From contig NZ_CANLKW010000001.1 of NCBI RefSeq assembly GCF_947491795.1, positions 310,001-374,000 of the forward strand: 64,000 nucleotides of DNA, read 5' to 3'. The notes below the pieces were generated by a model. It ran no database searches and was not told the origin of the DNA. It was given only the letters and a program-made list of their open reading frames with translations. Position numbers and translations under genes: made by a program. Origin of the DNA: an uncultured Roseobacter sp. (GTDB lineage: Bacteria > Pseudomonadota > Alphaproteobacteria > Rhodobacterales > Rhodobacteraceae). Shown piece after piece: positions 1 through 9,687 of the stretch; position 1 is the first letter of the stretch; every line of letters begins with the position of its first letter.

Positions 1-738
1 ACCCTCAAAAAGTTCCGGATCAAGAAACCGTTCCAGCAGGTTCAGCTGTGGGGTCGGAATTGTCCCCAGCACACGGCCTGCATCGTAAAGAACCGCAGCC
101 GTGGCCCAGTCACCGCTCCGCATCCGGCAGAATACGCTGTGCCCGGCTGTTGGCGCAAGCTCAGGGCGGGCATTCTGCAGATCGCAGGCGGGATCCTCAT
201 TACCGGTCAGCAGAGCCAGGTCCATATAGGCCGCAAAATGATTGCGGTCGCGCTTCGGACCGGCTTGCTCGATCAGCGCGAGCGCAGGCTCCAGCGCGCC
301 GTAATCCCGCAGCAACCGGGCCCGGTCCAGCGTGAAGCCGTCTGCGTTCTCTGCATCATCGCCAGGGCCTGCCGCTTCGCTGAGCAGCAGACGGTAGAGC
401 AGGGACTGTGCGGCAGGCAGACGCAGATCAGGCAGGTCGGCCATAAGCGCACCGAGCCGCTTTGGATCGCTGTCGCTCCAAAGGTCGGGGGGCAGGCCGC
501 TCACAGCCGGAGGCACCAGCCCGATGCGCCGTTGTGTTTGTTCTGTCAGGGGGGAGACTGCCACATCCGGGGGCAGACGCTCGGTTCCGGTCCCGGGCAG
601 TGGCGTGGCCACAACCGGTGACTGAACTTCGGGCTGCCGGTCAATCCAGTCAATGGCGGACAGCGGTTTGTCCCCGGCACCTGCAGGCAGCGCCCAGAAG
701 AGTGTCGCTGCGCAGTATGAAGCGGGTTTACTCAGCAT
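1..738 (-). CDS. hypothetical protein, 3' end truncated by window edge (MLSKPASYCAATLFWALPAGAGDKPLSAIDWID...)
   Basis: Manual reverse-strand translation gives an open frame from ATG at 738 to the window edge with no stop; overlaps the upstream small ORF by 11 nt; possible signal peptide. Not in the ORF track because it lacks a stop. Confidence 0.75.
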   Translation of the reverse strand, partial: MLSKPASYCAATLFWALPAGAGDKPLSAIDWIDRQPEVQSPVVATPLPGTGTERLPPDVAVSPLTEQTQRRIGLVPPAVSGLPPDLWSDSDPKRLGALMADLPDLRLPAAQSLLYRLLLSEAAGPGDDAENADGFTLDRARLLRDYGALEPALALIEQAGPKRDRNHFAAYMDLALLTGNEDPACDLQNARPELAPTAGHSVFCRMRSGDWATAAVLYDAGRVLGTIPTPQLNLLERFLDPELFEG

Positions 739-877
739 CCAGGGTGACGGGCACGCGCATTTCGCCCTGCGGCGCGCTGAAATCTGCTCCGAAATACGGA
801 CCGACATAGGCATAGCCTGTCAGCCCGATAAATCCGACGACAAGAAGGAAGATCAGAAGTTTGAATAAGCGTCCCAT
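728..877 (-). CDS. 49-aa predicted single-pass membrane microprotein (MGRLFKLLIFLLVVGFIGLTGYAYVGPYFGADFSAPQGEMRVPVTLDAE)
   Basis: ATG at 877, TAA at 730-728; strongly hydrophobic N-terminal segment; start codon of the next gene lies inside its 3' end. Confidence 0.7.
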   Translation of the reverse strand: MGRLFKLLIFLLVVGFIGLTGYAYVGPYFGADFSAPQGEMRVPVTLDAE

Positions 878-962
878 GGTGCTGCCCCGTTTTTTGCCTG
901 CCTGCCGTTTTTACGCAACTTATATATGGCCTTTTCATCAATATCACGTCATTCAAGCGATT

Positions 963-1556
963 ATGAGCGATTTTCAGCAATCCCTGACCGATAACGCCGG
1001 AACACGCAGATATGTGTTGAAAAAGACGATTGTAATGGTCGGAATGATGGGTGCCGGGAAAACGGCTGTTGGTCGCGGGCTGGCGGGTTTGCTGGGGGTG
1101 TCATTCCTCGATTCGGATCACGAGATTGAGCTGGCCGCAGCGATGAGTGTGCCGGAAATATTTGCCCGTGACGGTGAGCCGTTTTTCCGGGCGCGCGAAA
1201 CCGAGGTGATAGAGCGTCTGTTGCAGGGTGAGCCTTGTGTTTTGTCCACTGGTGGCGGTGCGTTCCTGTCCGAGGTGAACCGGGCCAAAATCGCACAGCA
1301 CGGCGTCGCGGTCTGGCTGGACGCAGATATCGATCTGCTCTGGAACCGCGTGAAACACCGCGACACCCGCCCGCTGCTGCGCACTGACAACCCGCGCGCA
1401 ACGCTCGAAGCCCTTTTTGAAGCGCGGGTTCCCGACTACAGCAAAGCCGATCTTCGGGTGCCCTGCGCGCCGCCGGTGTCTATCGAGGCGATGGCGCTGC
1501 GGGTTGCGGATGTCCTGCAGACCCGGCCGGACGTACTGGAGCGCCGGAATGCCTGA
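963..1556 (+). CDS. aroK: shikimate kinase
   Basis: VMVGMMGAGKTAVGRGLAGLLGVSFLDSD P-loop and shikimate kinase motifs; next to aroB. ATG at 963 preferred over the TTG at 861. Confidence 0.93.
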   Translation: MSDFQQSLTDNAGTRRYVLKKTIVMVGMMGAGKTAVGRGLAGLLGVSFLDSDHEIELAAAMSVPEIFARDGEPFFRARETEVIERLLQGEPCVLSTGGGAFLSEVNRAKIAQHGVAVWLDADIDLLWNRVKHRDTRPLLRTDNPRATLEALFEARVPDYSKADLRVPCAPPVSIEAMALRVADVLQTRPDVLERRNA

Positions 1557-2664
1557 AACCGTTCGTGTTAATCTGCCGGGCCGTGAATACGACGTGCGCA
1601 TCGGCCCGGGGCTGATTGCCGCTGCCGGAGACCATATCGCGCCCTTTCTGAAACGTTCGCGTGTAGCTGTGATCAGCGACGAAACCGTTGCCGCACTGCA
1701 TCTAGACAGCCTGCGTGACGGGCTGGCGGAGCAGGGCATCGCAATGCAGTCGCTCACGTTGCCCGCAGGCGAGGCGACCAAGTCCTGGGGCCCGCTGGAG
1801 CAGTCTGTCGAATGGCTGCTGGATCAGAAGGTCGAGCGCGGTGACATGGTCGTGGCTTTTGGGGGCGGTGTGATCGGCGATCTGGCAGGCTTTGCAGCTG
1901 CCGTACTGCGCCGGGGCGTGCGCTTTGTTCAGATCCCCACCTCTTTGCTGGCTCAGGTGGACAGTTCGGTGGGGGGCAAGACGGGCATCAATGCACCCCA
2001 GGGCAAGAACCTGATCGGCGCCTTCCATCAGCCCGCACTGGTGCTGGCGGATACCTCTGTTCTGGGCACTCTGACGCCACGCGATTTTCTCGCAGGGTAT
2101 GGCGAGGTTGTGAAATACGGTCTGCTCGGTGATTCAGATTTTTTCGAATGGCTGGAAGAGAACGGCCCGGCGCTGGCTGCGGGCGACATGGACGCGCGGG
2201 TCGAGGCCGTGCGCTGGTCGGTGCAGATGAAAGCGGATATCGTCGAGCGGGACGAGACGGAGCAGGGCGACAGGGCGCTGCTGAACCTGGGTCACACCTT
2301 TGGTCACGCCCTGGAAGCGGCAACCGGCTACTCGGACCGTCTGCTGCACGGTGAGGGTGTGGCGATCGGCTGCGCGATGGCCTATGAGCTATCGGCCAGA
2401 CTGGGCCTGTGCAGTCAGGAAAGCCCGAGCCGCGTGCGCGCGCATCTGCGTACCATGGGCATGAAAACGGATCTCAAAGACATCGAGGGCGATCTGCCCG
2501 GGGCCACCGACCTTCTGGACCTGATGGGCCAGGACAAAAAGGTGGTGCAGGGCCAGTTGCGTTTCATTCTGGCACGCGGGATCGGAGAGGCCTTTGTGAC
2601 AGCAGATGTCCCGTCAGAGGCGGTGCTTGGTGTGCTGCAGGATGCGCTGCGCGACAAAGGCTAG
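1549..2664 (+). CDS. aroB: 3-dehydroquinate synthase
   Basis: GGGVIGDLAGFAAAVLRRGVRFVQIPTSLLAQVDSSVGGKTGIN; ATG at 1549 overlaps the aroK stop. Confidence 0.95.
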   Translation: MPETVRVNLPGREYDVRIGPGLIAAAGDHIAPFLKRSRVAVISDETVAALHLDSLRDGLAEQGIAMQSLTLPAGEATKSWGPLEQSVEWLLDQKVERGDMVVAFGGGVIGDLAGFAAAVLRRGVRFVQIPTSLLAQVDSSVGGKTGINAPQGKNLIGAFHQPALVLADTSVLGTLTPRDFLAGYGEVVKYGLLGDSDFFEWLEENGPALAAGDMDARVEAVRWSVQMKADIVERDETEQGDRALLNLGHTFGHALEAATGYSDRLLHGEGVAIGCAMAYELSARLGLCSQESPSRVRAHLRTMGMKTDLKDIEGDLPGATDLLDLMGQDKKVVQGQLRFILARGIGEAFVTADVPSEAVLGVLQDALRDKG

Positions 2665-2674
2665 GGTCAGGGCC

Positions 2675-3112
2675 TTACGGACGGCGCGCGACCATGGCGT
2701 GTTTGTCTTCGGCTGAAAATCCGACGCTTTCGTAAAATCCACGCGCGCCACGTTTCTGACCGGTCAGCAGCATGACCTTGTAGGCATCTGCATCCCATGC
2801 GGCTTCAAGCGCCGCCTGCATGACACGGCGCCCGAAACCGCGCCGCTGCTGGTCGCCACGCGTGACAACGTTTTCGATCAGCGCATAGGGACGGGCAGAC
2901 CAGGTGACATTGGGCAGCAAATGCAGCGTCAGCATCGCGACCAGCCCTGTATCGGTAAATGCGCCCAGAACGGCTGTGCCGGGATGATCCAGCACGGACA
3001 AAAAGGCCGCCGGATCAGATACCGGCGGCCCAAAGGTCAGCTCATTGTAGAGCGCGAGTGCTGCATCACTGTCCGCTGCTGCCAGCGGCCTGACGCGGCA
3101 GTCCTCAGACAT
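2675..3112 (-). CDS. GNAT family N-acetyltransferase
   Basis: GNAT-like fold signature: VVTRGDQQRRGFGRRVMQAALEAAWDADAYKVMLLTGQKRGARGFYESVGF. Confidence 0.85.
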   Translation of the reverse strand: MSEDCRVRPLAAADSDAALALYNELTFGPPVSDPAAFLSVLDHPGTAVLGAFTDTGLVAMLTLHLLPNVTWSARPYALIENVVTRGDQQRRGFGRRVMQAALEAAWDADAYKVMLLTGQKRGARGFYESVGFSAEDKHAMVARRP

Positions 3113-3615
3113 CAGAACGGGATTTCATCATCCAGATCGCGTGAGGGGGCCGGGCTGGAACTGCCACCGCCACCACCGCCGCCATAGCTGTCGCCGCCAC
3201 GATCATCATAGCCCATCTGGCCGCCGCCACCGCCGCCGCCAAAGTTACCGCCGCCGCCACCGTCCCGGCCGTCCAGCATTGTCAGTTCGGATTTATAGGG
3301 GCGCAGAACCACCTCGGTAGAATACCTGTCCTGTCCGCTCTGGTCCTGCCATTTGCGCGTTTCCAGCTGGCCTTCGATATAGACCTTTGAGCCTTTGCGC
3401 AGATACTGTTCGGCTACGCGCGCCAGAGGCTCCGAGAAGATCGCGACCGAATGCCATTCAGTGCGTTCTTTGCGTTCACCGCTGTTGCGGTCTTTCCAGG
3501 TCTCAGACGTCGCAATCCGCAGGTTGCAGACTTTGCCGCCGTTCTGGAATGTGCGCACTTCCGGATCGCGCCCGAGATTGCCGATGAGAATTACTTTGTT
3601 TACTGAGCCGGCCAT
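3112..3615 (-). CDS. ssb: single-stranded DNA-binding protein
   Basis: [40 protein letters not shown]..., Gly-rich linker, acidic C-terminal tip DLDDEIPF. Start at 3615; the longer track ORF is a spurious extension. Confidence 0.95.
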   Translation of the reverse strand: MAGSVNKVILIGNLGRDPEVRTFQNGGKVCNLRIATSETWKDRNSGERKERTEWHSVAIFSEPLARVAEQYLRKGSKVYIEGQLETRKWQDQSGQDRYSTEVVLRPYKSELTMLDGRDGGGGGNFGGGGGGGQMGYDDRGGDSYGGGGGGGSSSPAPSRDLDDEIPF

Positions 3616-3838
3616 CACGCCCCCCCCTCTGTCATCAGTGTCCTGCCAGAGCCGGTGGTCCGCAGGAGGGCCGAATCCGCACAGGCAGCATTTGTGTAAA
3701 ACTATACTGACCGGCACAGGTTTGAAACCGGATAACCGGATCGGCAACAGCCTTTTCCACCATAGCGGGCAAGGCTGGTGTCGCAGCCATAACTGGCTAT
3801 AGTGCCGGCAGGAACCCGGTCTCAGGGAGGTGTCCGAC

Positions 3839-4429
3839 ATGAATACTCGTATTGGCATCGCCGGTGCCCTGATGCTGTCATTGCTGGCCACTGCCGCTGC
3901 GTCCGAGACGCTGTCCACCAAGAACCGGACCAAGCTTTTCAAATCCCAGACCAGCGTTCTCGATAACCGTGCCTCCAGCCAGTACAACAATTCGGTCCGG
4001 CTCAAACCGCCGACCGTTTACACCCCCAGTATCTGGGGGGACGGCAGTTATTCGGGAAAATATGACGGCCCGTTTCTGGCAGTCGCACGTCGCGCGGCGC
4101 GCAAACATCGTGTGCCCGAGGATCTTTTTCTGCGACTTGTACAACAGGAATCCGGCTGGAACCCGCGTGCAAAGTCCCACAAAGGGGCTCTGGGTCTGGC
4201 GCAGCTGATGCCCGCAACGGCAAGAGCGCTCGGGGTTGATCCGCTTGATCCTGAGGAAAACCTTGAAGGCGGTGCGCGGTACCTGGCAAAGCAGTACCGC
4301 GAATTCCGATCCTGGCCGCTGGCGCTGGCGGCCTACAATGCGGGGCCGGGTGCCGTTAAGAAATACGGCGGTATCCCGCCTTACCGTGAAACGCGCAATT
4401 ACGTGCGCATTATCACCGGCCGGAACTGA
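3839..4429 (+). CDS. lytic transglycosylase (SLT domain)
   Basis: [61 protein letters not shown]...[17 protein letters not shown]. Confidence 0.9.
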   Translation: MNTRIGIAGALMLSLLATAAASETLSTKNRTKLFKSQTSVLDNRASSQYNNSVRLKPPTVYTPSIWGDGSYSGKYDGPFLAVARRAARKHRVPEDLFLRLVQQESGWNPRAKSHKGALGLAQLMPATARALGVDPLDPEENLEGGARYLAKQYREFRSWPLALAAYNAGPGAVKKYGGIPPYRETRNYVRIITGRN

Positions 4430-4540
4430 ACGGCCCGTCACAGCAAAAGCCTGAACCTTTCACAACAGGTCCCGATCCGGGCCACAGTGCTGCCTGAATT
4501 CTACGTCAGATAGAACCTGTACTGACGAGGGAGCCGCATT

Positions 4541-4954
4541 ATGGCAAATGACATCTTTTACGCGCGGCTTGAGCGCATCCGACAATCCCAGCAACTGGCC
4601 ACGCCGACACGGGCTGTGCCGATCCGCGAACTGAGCTCAACAATGCCCGGTGCGACTCCTGCAGGCATGGCAAATCAGCAGCGGCATCCGGCCTTTGCCC
4701 ATCTCAGGGCGCTGTTTTTTGGCACAGTTCTGGGCATTGTGGCCGCAGTGGCGCTGATTGGTCTGTCGTGGGAGGGCTCTCCCTGGACTGCCGGCACCGA
4801 GTATTACAACTATGTTTTCTGGCCCGCTATGGGGGGCCTGGCCATGGGCGGCATTCTGATCCTTGCGTCCATGATGGTCGCCGCGCGAAAACCCGGATTT
4901 GCGTTGTTTTCGCTGGGGTATCTGAGTGGTCTGATCGTCTGCCTGATGGTCTGA
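4541..4954 (+). CDS. hypothetical membrane protein
   Basis: 137-aa ORF with three hydrophobic segments; no recognised family. Confidence 0.7.
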   Translation: MANDIFYARLERIRQSQQLATPTRAVPIRELSSTMPGATPAGMANQQRHPAFAHLRALFFGTVLGIVAAVALIGLSWEGSPWTAGTEYYNYVFWPAMGGLAMGGILILASMMVAARKPGFALFSLGYLSGLIVCLMV

Positions 4955-4974
4955 AAATAGCACAAACCACAGCA

Positions 4975-5010
4975 AAAAAGGCCCGCGTCTGTTCCCGCGG
5001 GCCTTTTTGA
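4975..5010 (+). terminator. Rho-independent terminator (bidirectional shape)
   Basis: aaaaaaGGCCCGCGtctgttcccGCGGGCCttttt: GC-rich stem flanked by A and T runs between convergent genes. Confidence 0.8.
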
Positions 5011-5024
5011 TTTCCGGTCCCGGC

Positions 5025-7115
5025 TTATTCTGCGGCGACACCCACCTCAATCACCGGCTCCATCCTGGCCAGGATGTCATCGCTCAGGTGACATTTGACC
5101 TGATGGTCGCCTTCCAGGCGTCGGACGGGCGGTACTTCCTTTTCGCACAGGCCGCCCGGCACTTCTGATTTCCAGCGGCAGCGCGTCTGGAACGGGCATC
5201 CGGTCGGCGGGTTCATTGCCGATGGAATGTCGCCTTCGAGGACAATGTGCTTTTTCTTCACGCTGGTGTCCGCAATCGGCACAGCCGAAAGCAGCGCCTC
5301 GGTATAAGGATGATAAGGCGGGGAGAAGACCTGGTCCGTCGTGCCCAGTTCCACAACATGCCCCAGATACATCACCATCACCCGGTCACTGAGATAGCGC
5401 ACAATACTCAGGTCGTGGCTGATAAAGAGCAGGGTGGTTTTCTGCTCGCGCTGAATTTCCATCAGCAGATCCGTCACCGCCGCCTGCACCGAAACATCAA
5501 GCGCCGAGACCGGCTCGTCTGCCACCACAATCCGCGCGTCACCCGCAAAGGCACGCGCGATGCCCACGCGCTGCTTCTGTCCGCCAGACAGCTGGCGCGG
5601 CATGCGTCCTGCAAATTCGCGCGGCAGTTTCACCAGATCCAGCAGCTTGAGCATGCGCTGTGTGCGGTCTTTTTCATTCTCGCCGATCCCGAAGATCTCC
5701 AGAGCCCGGATGATCTGGCGTCCGACGGTCATGGACGGGTTCAGCGTGTCAAAGGGGTTCTGAAACACCATCTGCACCTCAGAGACGGTTTTGGTATCCC
5801 GCGCCTCAATGGGTGTGTTTCCGATTGAGCGGTTGTCGAGCAGGATCTCGCCCTCGGTTGCTGTCTCCAGCCCCATCAGCACCTTGGCAAATGTGGATTT
5901 TCCGCAACCGGATTCGCCCACAATCGCCAGTGTCTCGGATTCGCGGGCCTCAAAACTCAGCGTTTCATTGGCTTTGACAACTTTCTTGTCGCCCCCACCA
6001 AAGATCGCGTTGGCCGTCACCTCGTAGTACTTCTTGAGGTTATCCATTTTCAGGACGACATCCCCGATTTCGCCTTTGGTTTTCACCTCGGCAAGCTCCA
6101 GCGGCGCGTCCCAGTCGATTTCCTCAAACCGCAGACAGCGCGTCCCGTGCCGGTCATTGCCGGCGACATCCGCCATGGCGATGACACCCTGATCACAGCG
6201 ACCCGGCTCAAAATAGTCGCACCTGGGCCCAAAGTTACACCCGTTCGGGCGCTCGTGGGGCAGGGGGAAATTGCCGGGGATCGCCACCAGCGGGCGGGCG
6301 TTCTTGTCGGCACCCGGCAACGGGATCGACCGGAAAAGCGCCTGCGTGTAGGGGTGTTGCATCTTGTCAAACACATCCTCGATAGAGCCGCGTTCGACCG
6401 CTTCACCGGAATACATCACACAGATCCGGTCACAGGTCTCCAGCACCAGGCCAAGGTTGTGCGAAATGAACAGCATCGAAGTGCCGTATTTGCGGCCCAG
6501 ATCCTTTACCAGTTCCACAATTGCGGCCTCGACGGTCACATCCAGCGCCGTCGTTGGCTCATCCAGGATCAGCAGTGAAGGCTCTGACATCAGCGCCATG
6601 GCAATCACGATCCGCTGCTGCTGACCACCCGAGAGCTGGTGTGGGTAGGCGTTCAGGATACGTTTGGGGTCGGGCAACTTGACGTCCGTTACCACCTGCA
6701 ACGCGCGGTCATAGGCCTCTTTTTCCGACGCCCCGGCATGGATCATCGGCACTTCCATCAGCTGTCTGCCAATCTTCATCGCCGGGTTCAGCGAGGCCAT
6801 GGGCTCCTGATAGATCATTGCGATTTCAGAGCCGCGGATATCCCGCAGTTCCTCATCACTCATCGCACCGAGGTCGCGCCCTTTGAATTTGATCGAGCCG
6901 CCGACGACGCGCCCGTTCTTGCCCAGATCCTGCATCACCCCCAGCGCCACAGTAGACTTACCGCAGCCGGATTCGCCGACAAGACCCACCGCCTCGCCGG
7001 GTTGCACATGCACCGAAAAATCCATGACAGCAGGTATTTCCCGCAGCCGGGTGAAAAACGAAATCGACAGCTTGTCGATCTCCAGAATGGGACCATCGTA
7101 ATCGGTCTTCGCCAT
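5025..7115 (-). CDS. dipeptide/oligopeptide ABC transporter, fused double ATP-binding protein (DppD-DppF-like)
   Basis: Two Walker A (GESGCGKST) and two LSGGQ signature segments; C-terminal oligopeptide-type cysteine motifs (CNFGPRCDYFEPGRC; CPFQTRCRWKSE). Confidence 0.93.
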   Translation of the reverse strand: MAKTDYDGPILEIDKLSISFFTRLREIPAVMDFSVHVQPGEAVGLVGESGCGKSTVALGVMQDLGKNGRVVGGSIKFKGRDLGAMSDEELRDIRGSEIAMIYQEPMASLNPAMKIGRQLMEVPMIHAGASEKEAYDRALQVVTDVKLPDPKRILNAYPHQLSGGQQQRIVIAMALMSEPSLLILDEPTTALDVTVEAAIVELVKDLGRKYGTSMLFISHNLGLVLETCDRICVMYSGEAVERGSIEDVFDKMQHPYTQALFRSIPLPGADKNARPLVAIPGNFPLPHERPNGCNFGPRCDYFEPGRCDQGVIAMADVAGNDRHGTRCLRFEEIDWDAPLELAEVKTKGEIGDVVLKMDNLKKYYEVTANAIFGGGDKKVVKANETLSFEARESETLAIVGESGCGKSTFAKVLMGLETATEGEILLDNRSIGNTPIEARDTKTVSEVQMVFQNPFDTLNPSMTVGRQIIRALEIFGIGENEKDRTQRMLKLLDLVKLPREFAGRMPRQLSGGQKQRVGIARAFAGDARIVVADEPVSALDVSVQAAVTDLLMEIQREQKTTLLFISHDLSIVRYLSDRVMVMYLGHVVELGTTDQVFSPPYHPYTEALLSAVPIADTSVKKKHIVLEGDIPSAMNPPTGCPFQTRCRWKSEVPGGLCEKEVPPVRRLEGDHQVKCHLSDDILARMEPVIEVGVAAE

Positions 7116-7170
7116 GTTGTTCTCCTTTTGGAGCGGGCCTTCTTCTGGCCCGAAATATCCCGGGGGGGTC

Positions 7171-7189
7171 AGGGGGGCAGCGCCCCCCT
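7171..7189. repeat. intercistronic G/C-tract inverted repeat
   Basis: AGGGGGGC-AGC-GCCCCCCT perfect 8-bp stem; preceded by GGGCC-N7-GGCCC at 7135-7151. Confidence 0.6.
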
Positions 7190-7199
7190 CAACGTCTCA

Positions 7200-8417
7200 T
7201 CAGTCGCGCAGGCTTTCCTCTCGCAGGCCATCGGCCAGCAGGTTCAGACCCAGCACCAGCGTCAGCAAAGCCAGGGCCGGTGCGATCGCTGCATGCGGAT
7301 AAAGTGCCAGCAGACGCCGTCCTGCGTTGATCGTGCTGCCCCAGTCCGGGCTTTCCGATTCCAGCCCCAGGCCAAAGAAGCCCAGCGTGCCCAGCAGGAT
7401 CGTGGTGTATCCGATCCGCAGGCAGAAATCGACGATCAGTGGCCCGCGCGCATTCGGCAGGATCTCCCAGAGCATGATGTACCAGGGTCCTTCACCGCGG
7501 GTCTGGGCCGCGGCCACATAGTCGCGGGTTTTGATGTCCATCGCCAAGCCCCGTACGATCCGGAATACCGTGGGCGAGTTCACAAAAACCACCGAGACAA
7601 AGACCACCAGAATCCCTGGATCAATGTCAAACAGATCGAGGAAGGGCGGCAGACCCGGAATGGCGTAGGTTGGTGTGGCAACCACACTGCCATCGGTCGA
7701 GACCAGCGACAGATAGAGCCACCCGAGCCCCCCCAGAACACCAATCAGCAGCGGCGTTCGGATTTTTGGCTGTGTATAATACCGCGAGTTCAGCAGGATA
7801 CACATAAAGATCAGCGGGAAGACAAAGAGGAAGAGCGCCATATAGTTCGGGATACCCGTCAGCACGATCTCGGGTGTCACCAGCAGATAAAAGAGCAGGA
7901 TCACCGGGAAGGCGAGGATCAGGTTCGCCAGAAAGGACAGGATCGTATCCAACCGGCCGCCGTAATATCCGGCAGGCAGCCCCAGCGTGATCCCGACCAT
8001 AAAGGCAAAGAGCGTTGCAATCGGCGCAATCTGCACCACGACCCAGGCGCCCTTGATCAGGCGGCTGAAAACGTCGCGCGCCAGATTGTCACCCCCCAGC
8101 AGGAACCAGGCGTATTCGCCTTCATCCGGGCTGCGCATCGGCGTGCCCGGGGGTTTGTTTTTCATGCCCGAGACCTGGCTCAGCGGATCATGGGTGACCA
8201 GCATATCGAGCGGGCCGCCATAGACGCCGACAAAGACCCAGAACATCACCAGTCCAAAGCCGATCATGCCGATGGTGCTGTCGTAAAGTTTGCCATAAAG
8301 CCCCAGACGGCGCTTGTAGGTCATCGACAGGGTGAACAGGACAATCAGCGAGATCCAGACAGGTCCAAGCTGAAGGAACATACGGGCTGCGATACTGCCC
8401 CAGGAAAGTTCTTCCAT
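7200..8417 (-). CDS. ABC transporter permease (DppC/OppC-like)
   Basis: Multi-TM; GLPAGYYGGRLDTILSFLANLILAFP and FVNSPTVFRIVRGLAMDIKTRDYVAAAQTRGEGPWYIMLWEILPNARGPLIV. Confidence 0.9.
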   Translation of the reverse strand: MEELSWGSIAARMFLQLGPVWISLIVLFTLSMTYKRRLGLYGKLYDSTIGMIGFGLVMFWVFVGVYGGPLDMLVTHDPLSQVSGMKNKPPGTPMRSPDEGEYAWFLLGGDNLARDVFSRLIKGAWVVVQIAPIATLFAFMVGITLGLPAGYYGGRLDTILSFLANLILAFPVILLFYLLVTPEIVLTGIPNYMALFLFVFPLIFMCILLNSRYYTQPKIRTPLLIGVLGGLGWLYLSLVSTDGSVVATPTYAIPGLPPFLDLFDIDPGILVVFVSVVFVNSPTVFRIVRGLAMDIKTRDYVAAAQTRGEGPWYIMLWEILPNARGPLIVDFCLRIGYTTILLGTLGFFGLGLESESPDWGSTINAGRRLLALYPHAAIAPALALLTLVLGLNLLADGLREESLRD

Positions 8418-8429
8418 GACAGATCTCCC

Positions 8430-9479
8430 TTATGCGATGCGGATGCGCGGGTTGAGATAGACATAGCCGATATCCGATATCAGCTGTGTCACCAGAACCA
8501 CGGCGACCGAGACAACCGAAACCGCCAGCAGCAGTTCGATGTCATTGTTTCCTGCCGCCTGCACCAGCAGCCAGCCAAAGCCCTTGTAGTTAAAGAGCGT
8601 CTCGACAATCACCACCCCGTTCAGCAGCCAGGGGAACTGGAGCATGATCACGGTGAAAGGGGCGATGAGCGCATTCCGGAGCGCATGTTTCAGAACGATG
8701 TCCGAGAACTTTACCCCCTTAAGGCGCGCCGTTCGGATGTATTGCGCTGTCATAACCTCGGTCATTGAGGCCCGAGTCATCCGCGCGATATAGCCCATGC
8801 CATAAAGCGAAATGGTAATGACGGGCAGCGTGAAATTCTCGAAAGTGGCGTTCTCCATGGCCGAGGTCGCCGAACCCTTGAACCATTTCAGCCCAAAAGC
8901 AGAGGAGGCGAAAACCGCGATAAAAATAACACCGGACACATATTCCGGTGTGGCGGTAGAGGCGATTGAGAAAGTTGAGAGCGAGCGGTCTGTCACCGAG
9001 CCCTCCCGCATTCCTGCCAGCACCCCGATGATCAGCGCCATGGGCACCATGACCAGCATCACAGCGAACATCAGCTTGCCGGTCAGACCAAGCCTGGTGG
9101 CGACAATGCCCCCCACATCTTCTTTGAAAACCGTCGAAAACCCCCAGTCTCCCTGGATGACGCCGCAGAAACTGCTGCGCTCGCCTTCCGGTGTCGCCGA
9201 GGAGAAACAGCGCCCGGTAACCTCGCCGCTTTCGGCATCTTCGTGCACCCAGCCGGGCAGAACGCCCAGCCACTGACCGAACTTCACCGGCATCGGCTGC
9301 AGATAGCCGTTTTTGTCCAGAAAACTGGTTACCGCCTCGTCGGACATACGGAAGTTGCCCTGTGTTTTCGCCAGTTTTTCGAGATTCGGGTAGAGATTGG
9401 TGAGCCAGAACACGATGAACGTCAGGCAGAGTGCCGTCAGTAACATCACGCCCAGACGTCTGAGTATGAATAGTCCCAT
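8430..9479 (-). CDS. ABC transporter permease (DppB/OppB-like)
   Basis: N-terminal LFILRRLGVMLLTALCLTFIVFWL and ARMTRASMTEVMTAQYIRTARLKGVKFSDIVLKHALRNALIAPFTVI (EAA-type loop). Confidence 0.9.
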   Translation of the reverse strand: MGLFILRRLGVMLLTALCLTFIVFWLTNLYPNLEKLAKTQGNFRMSDEAVTSFLDKNGYLQPMPVKFGQWLGVLPGWVHEDAESGEVTGRCFSSATPEGERSSFCGVIQGDWGFSTVFKEDVGGIVATRLGLTGKLMFAVMLVMVPMALIIGVLAGMREGSVTDRSLSTFSIASTATPEYVSGVIFIAVFASSAFGLKWFKGSATSAMENATFENFTLPVITISLYGMGYIARMTRASMTEVMTAQYIRTARLKGVKFSDIVLKHALRNALIAPFTVIMLQFPWLLNGVVIVETLFNYKGFGWLLVQAAGNNDIELLLAVSVVSVAVVLVTQLISDIGYVYLNPRIRIA

Positions 9480-9687
9480 GGGTGCCCCTGTTGTCAGGCT
9501 GTGGCGTGCTGCGCACGTCCGTTATCGCAGGCGCGAAGGCCTCCGGATTTATATGTGACCCTATCAGGCATGATCCATGAGGGCGCGTCAACGCAGACCA
9601 GCGCCATCTGGTGGATTATTTGCGACATCTGCAGGTCGCTTTTTAGCGATGTCGGGGCGCGTTGACGGCACCCGGACCGTCCGGGCG

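Noticed and set aside
3616-4005. N-terminal extension of the ssb ORF
   Set aside because: SSB starts at MAGSVNKV (3615); the extension overlaps the transglycosylase gene and is not SSB-like.
6639-8768. 709-aa plus-strand ORF
   Set aside because: Antisense to convincing ABC transporter genes; composition typical of a shadow ORF in high-GC DNA; no recognisable domain.
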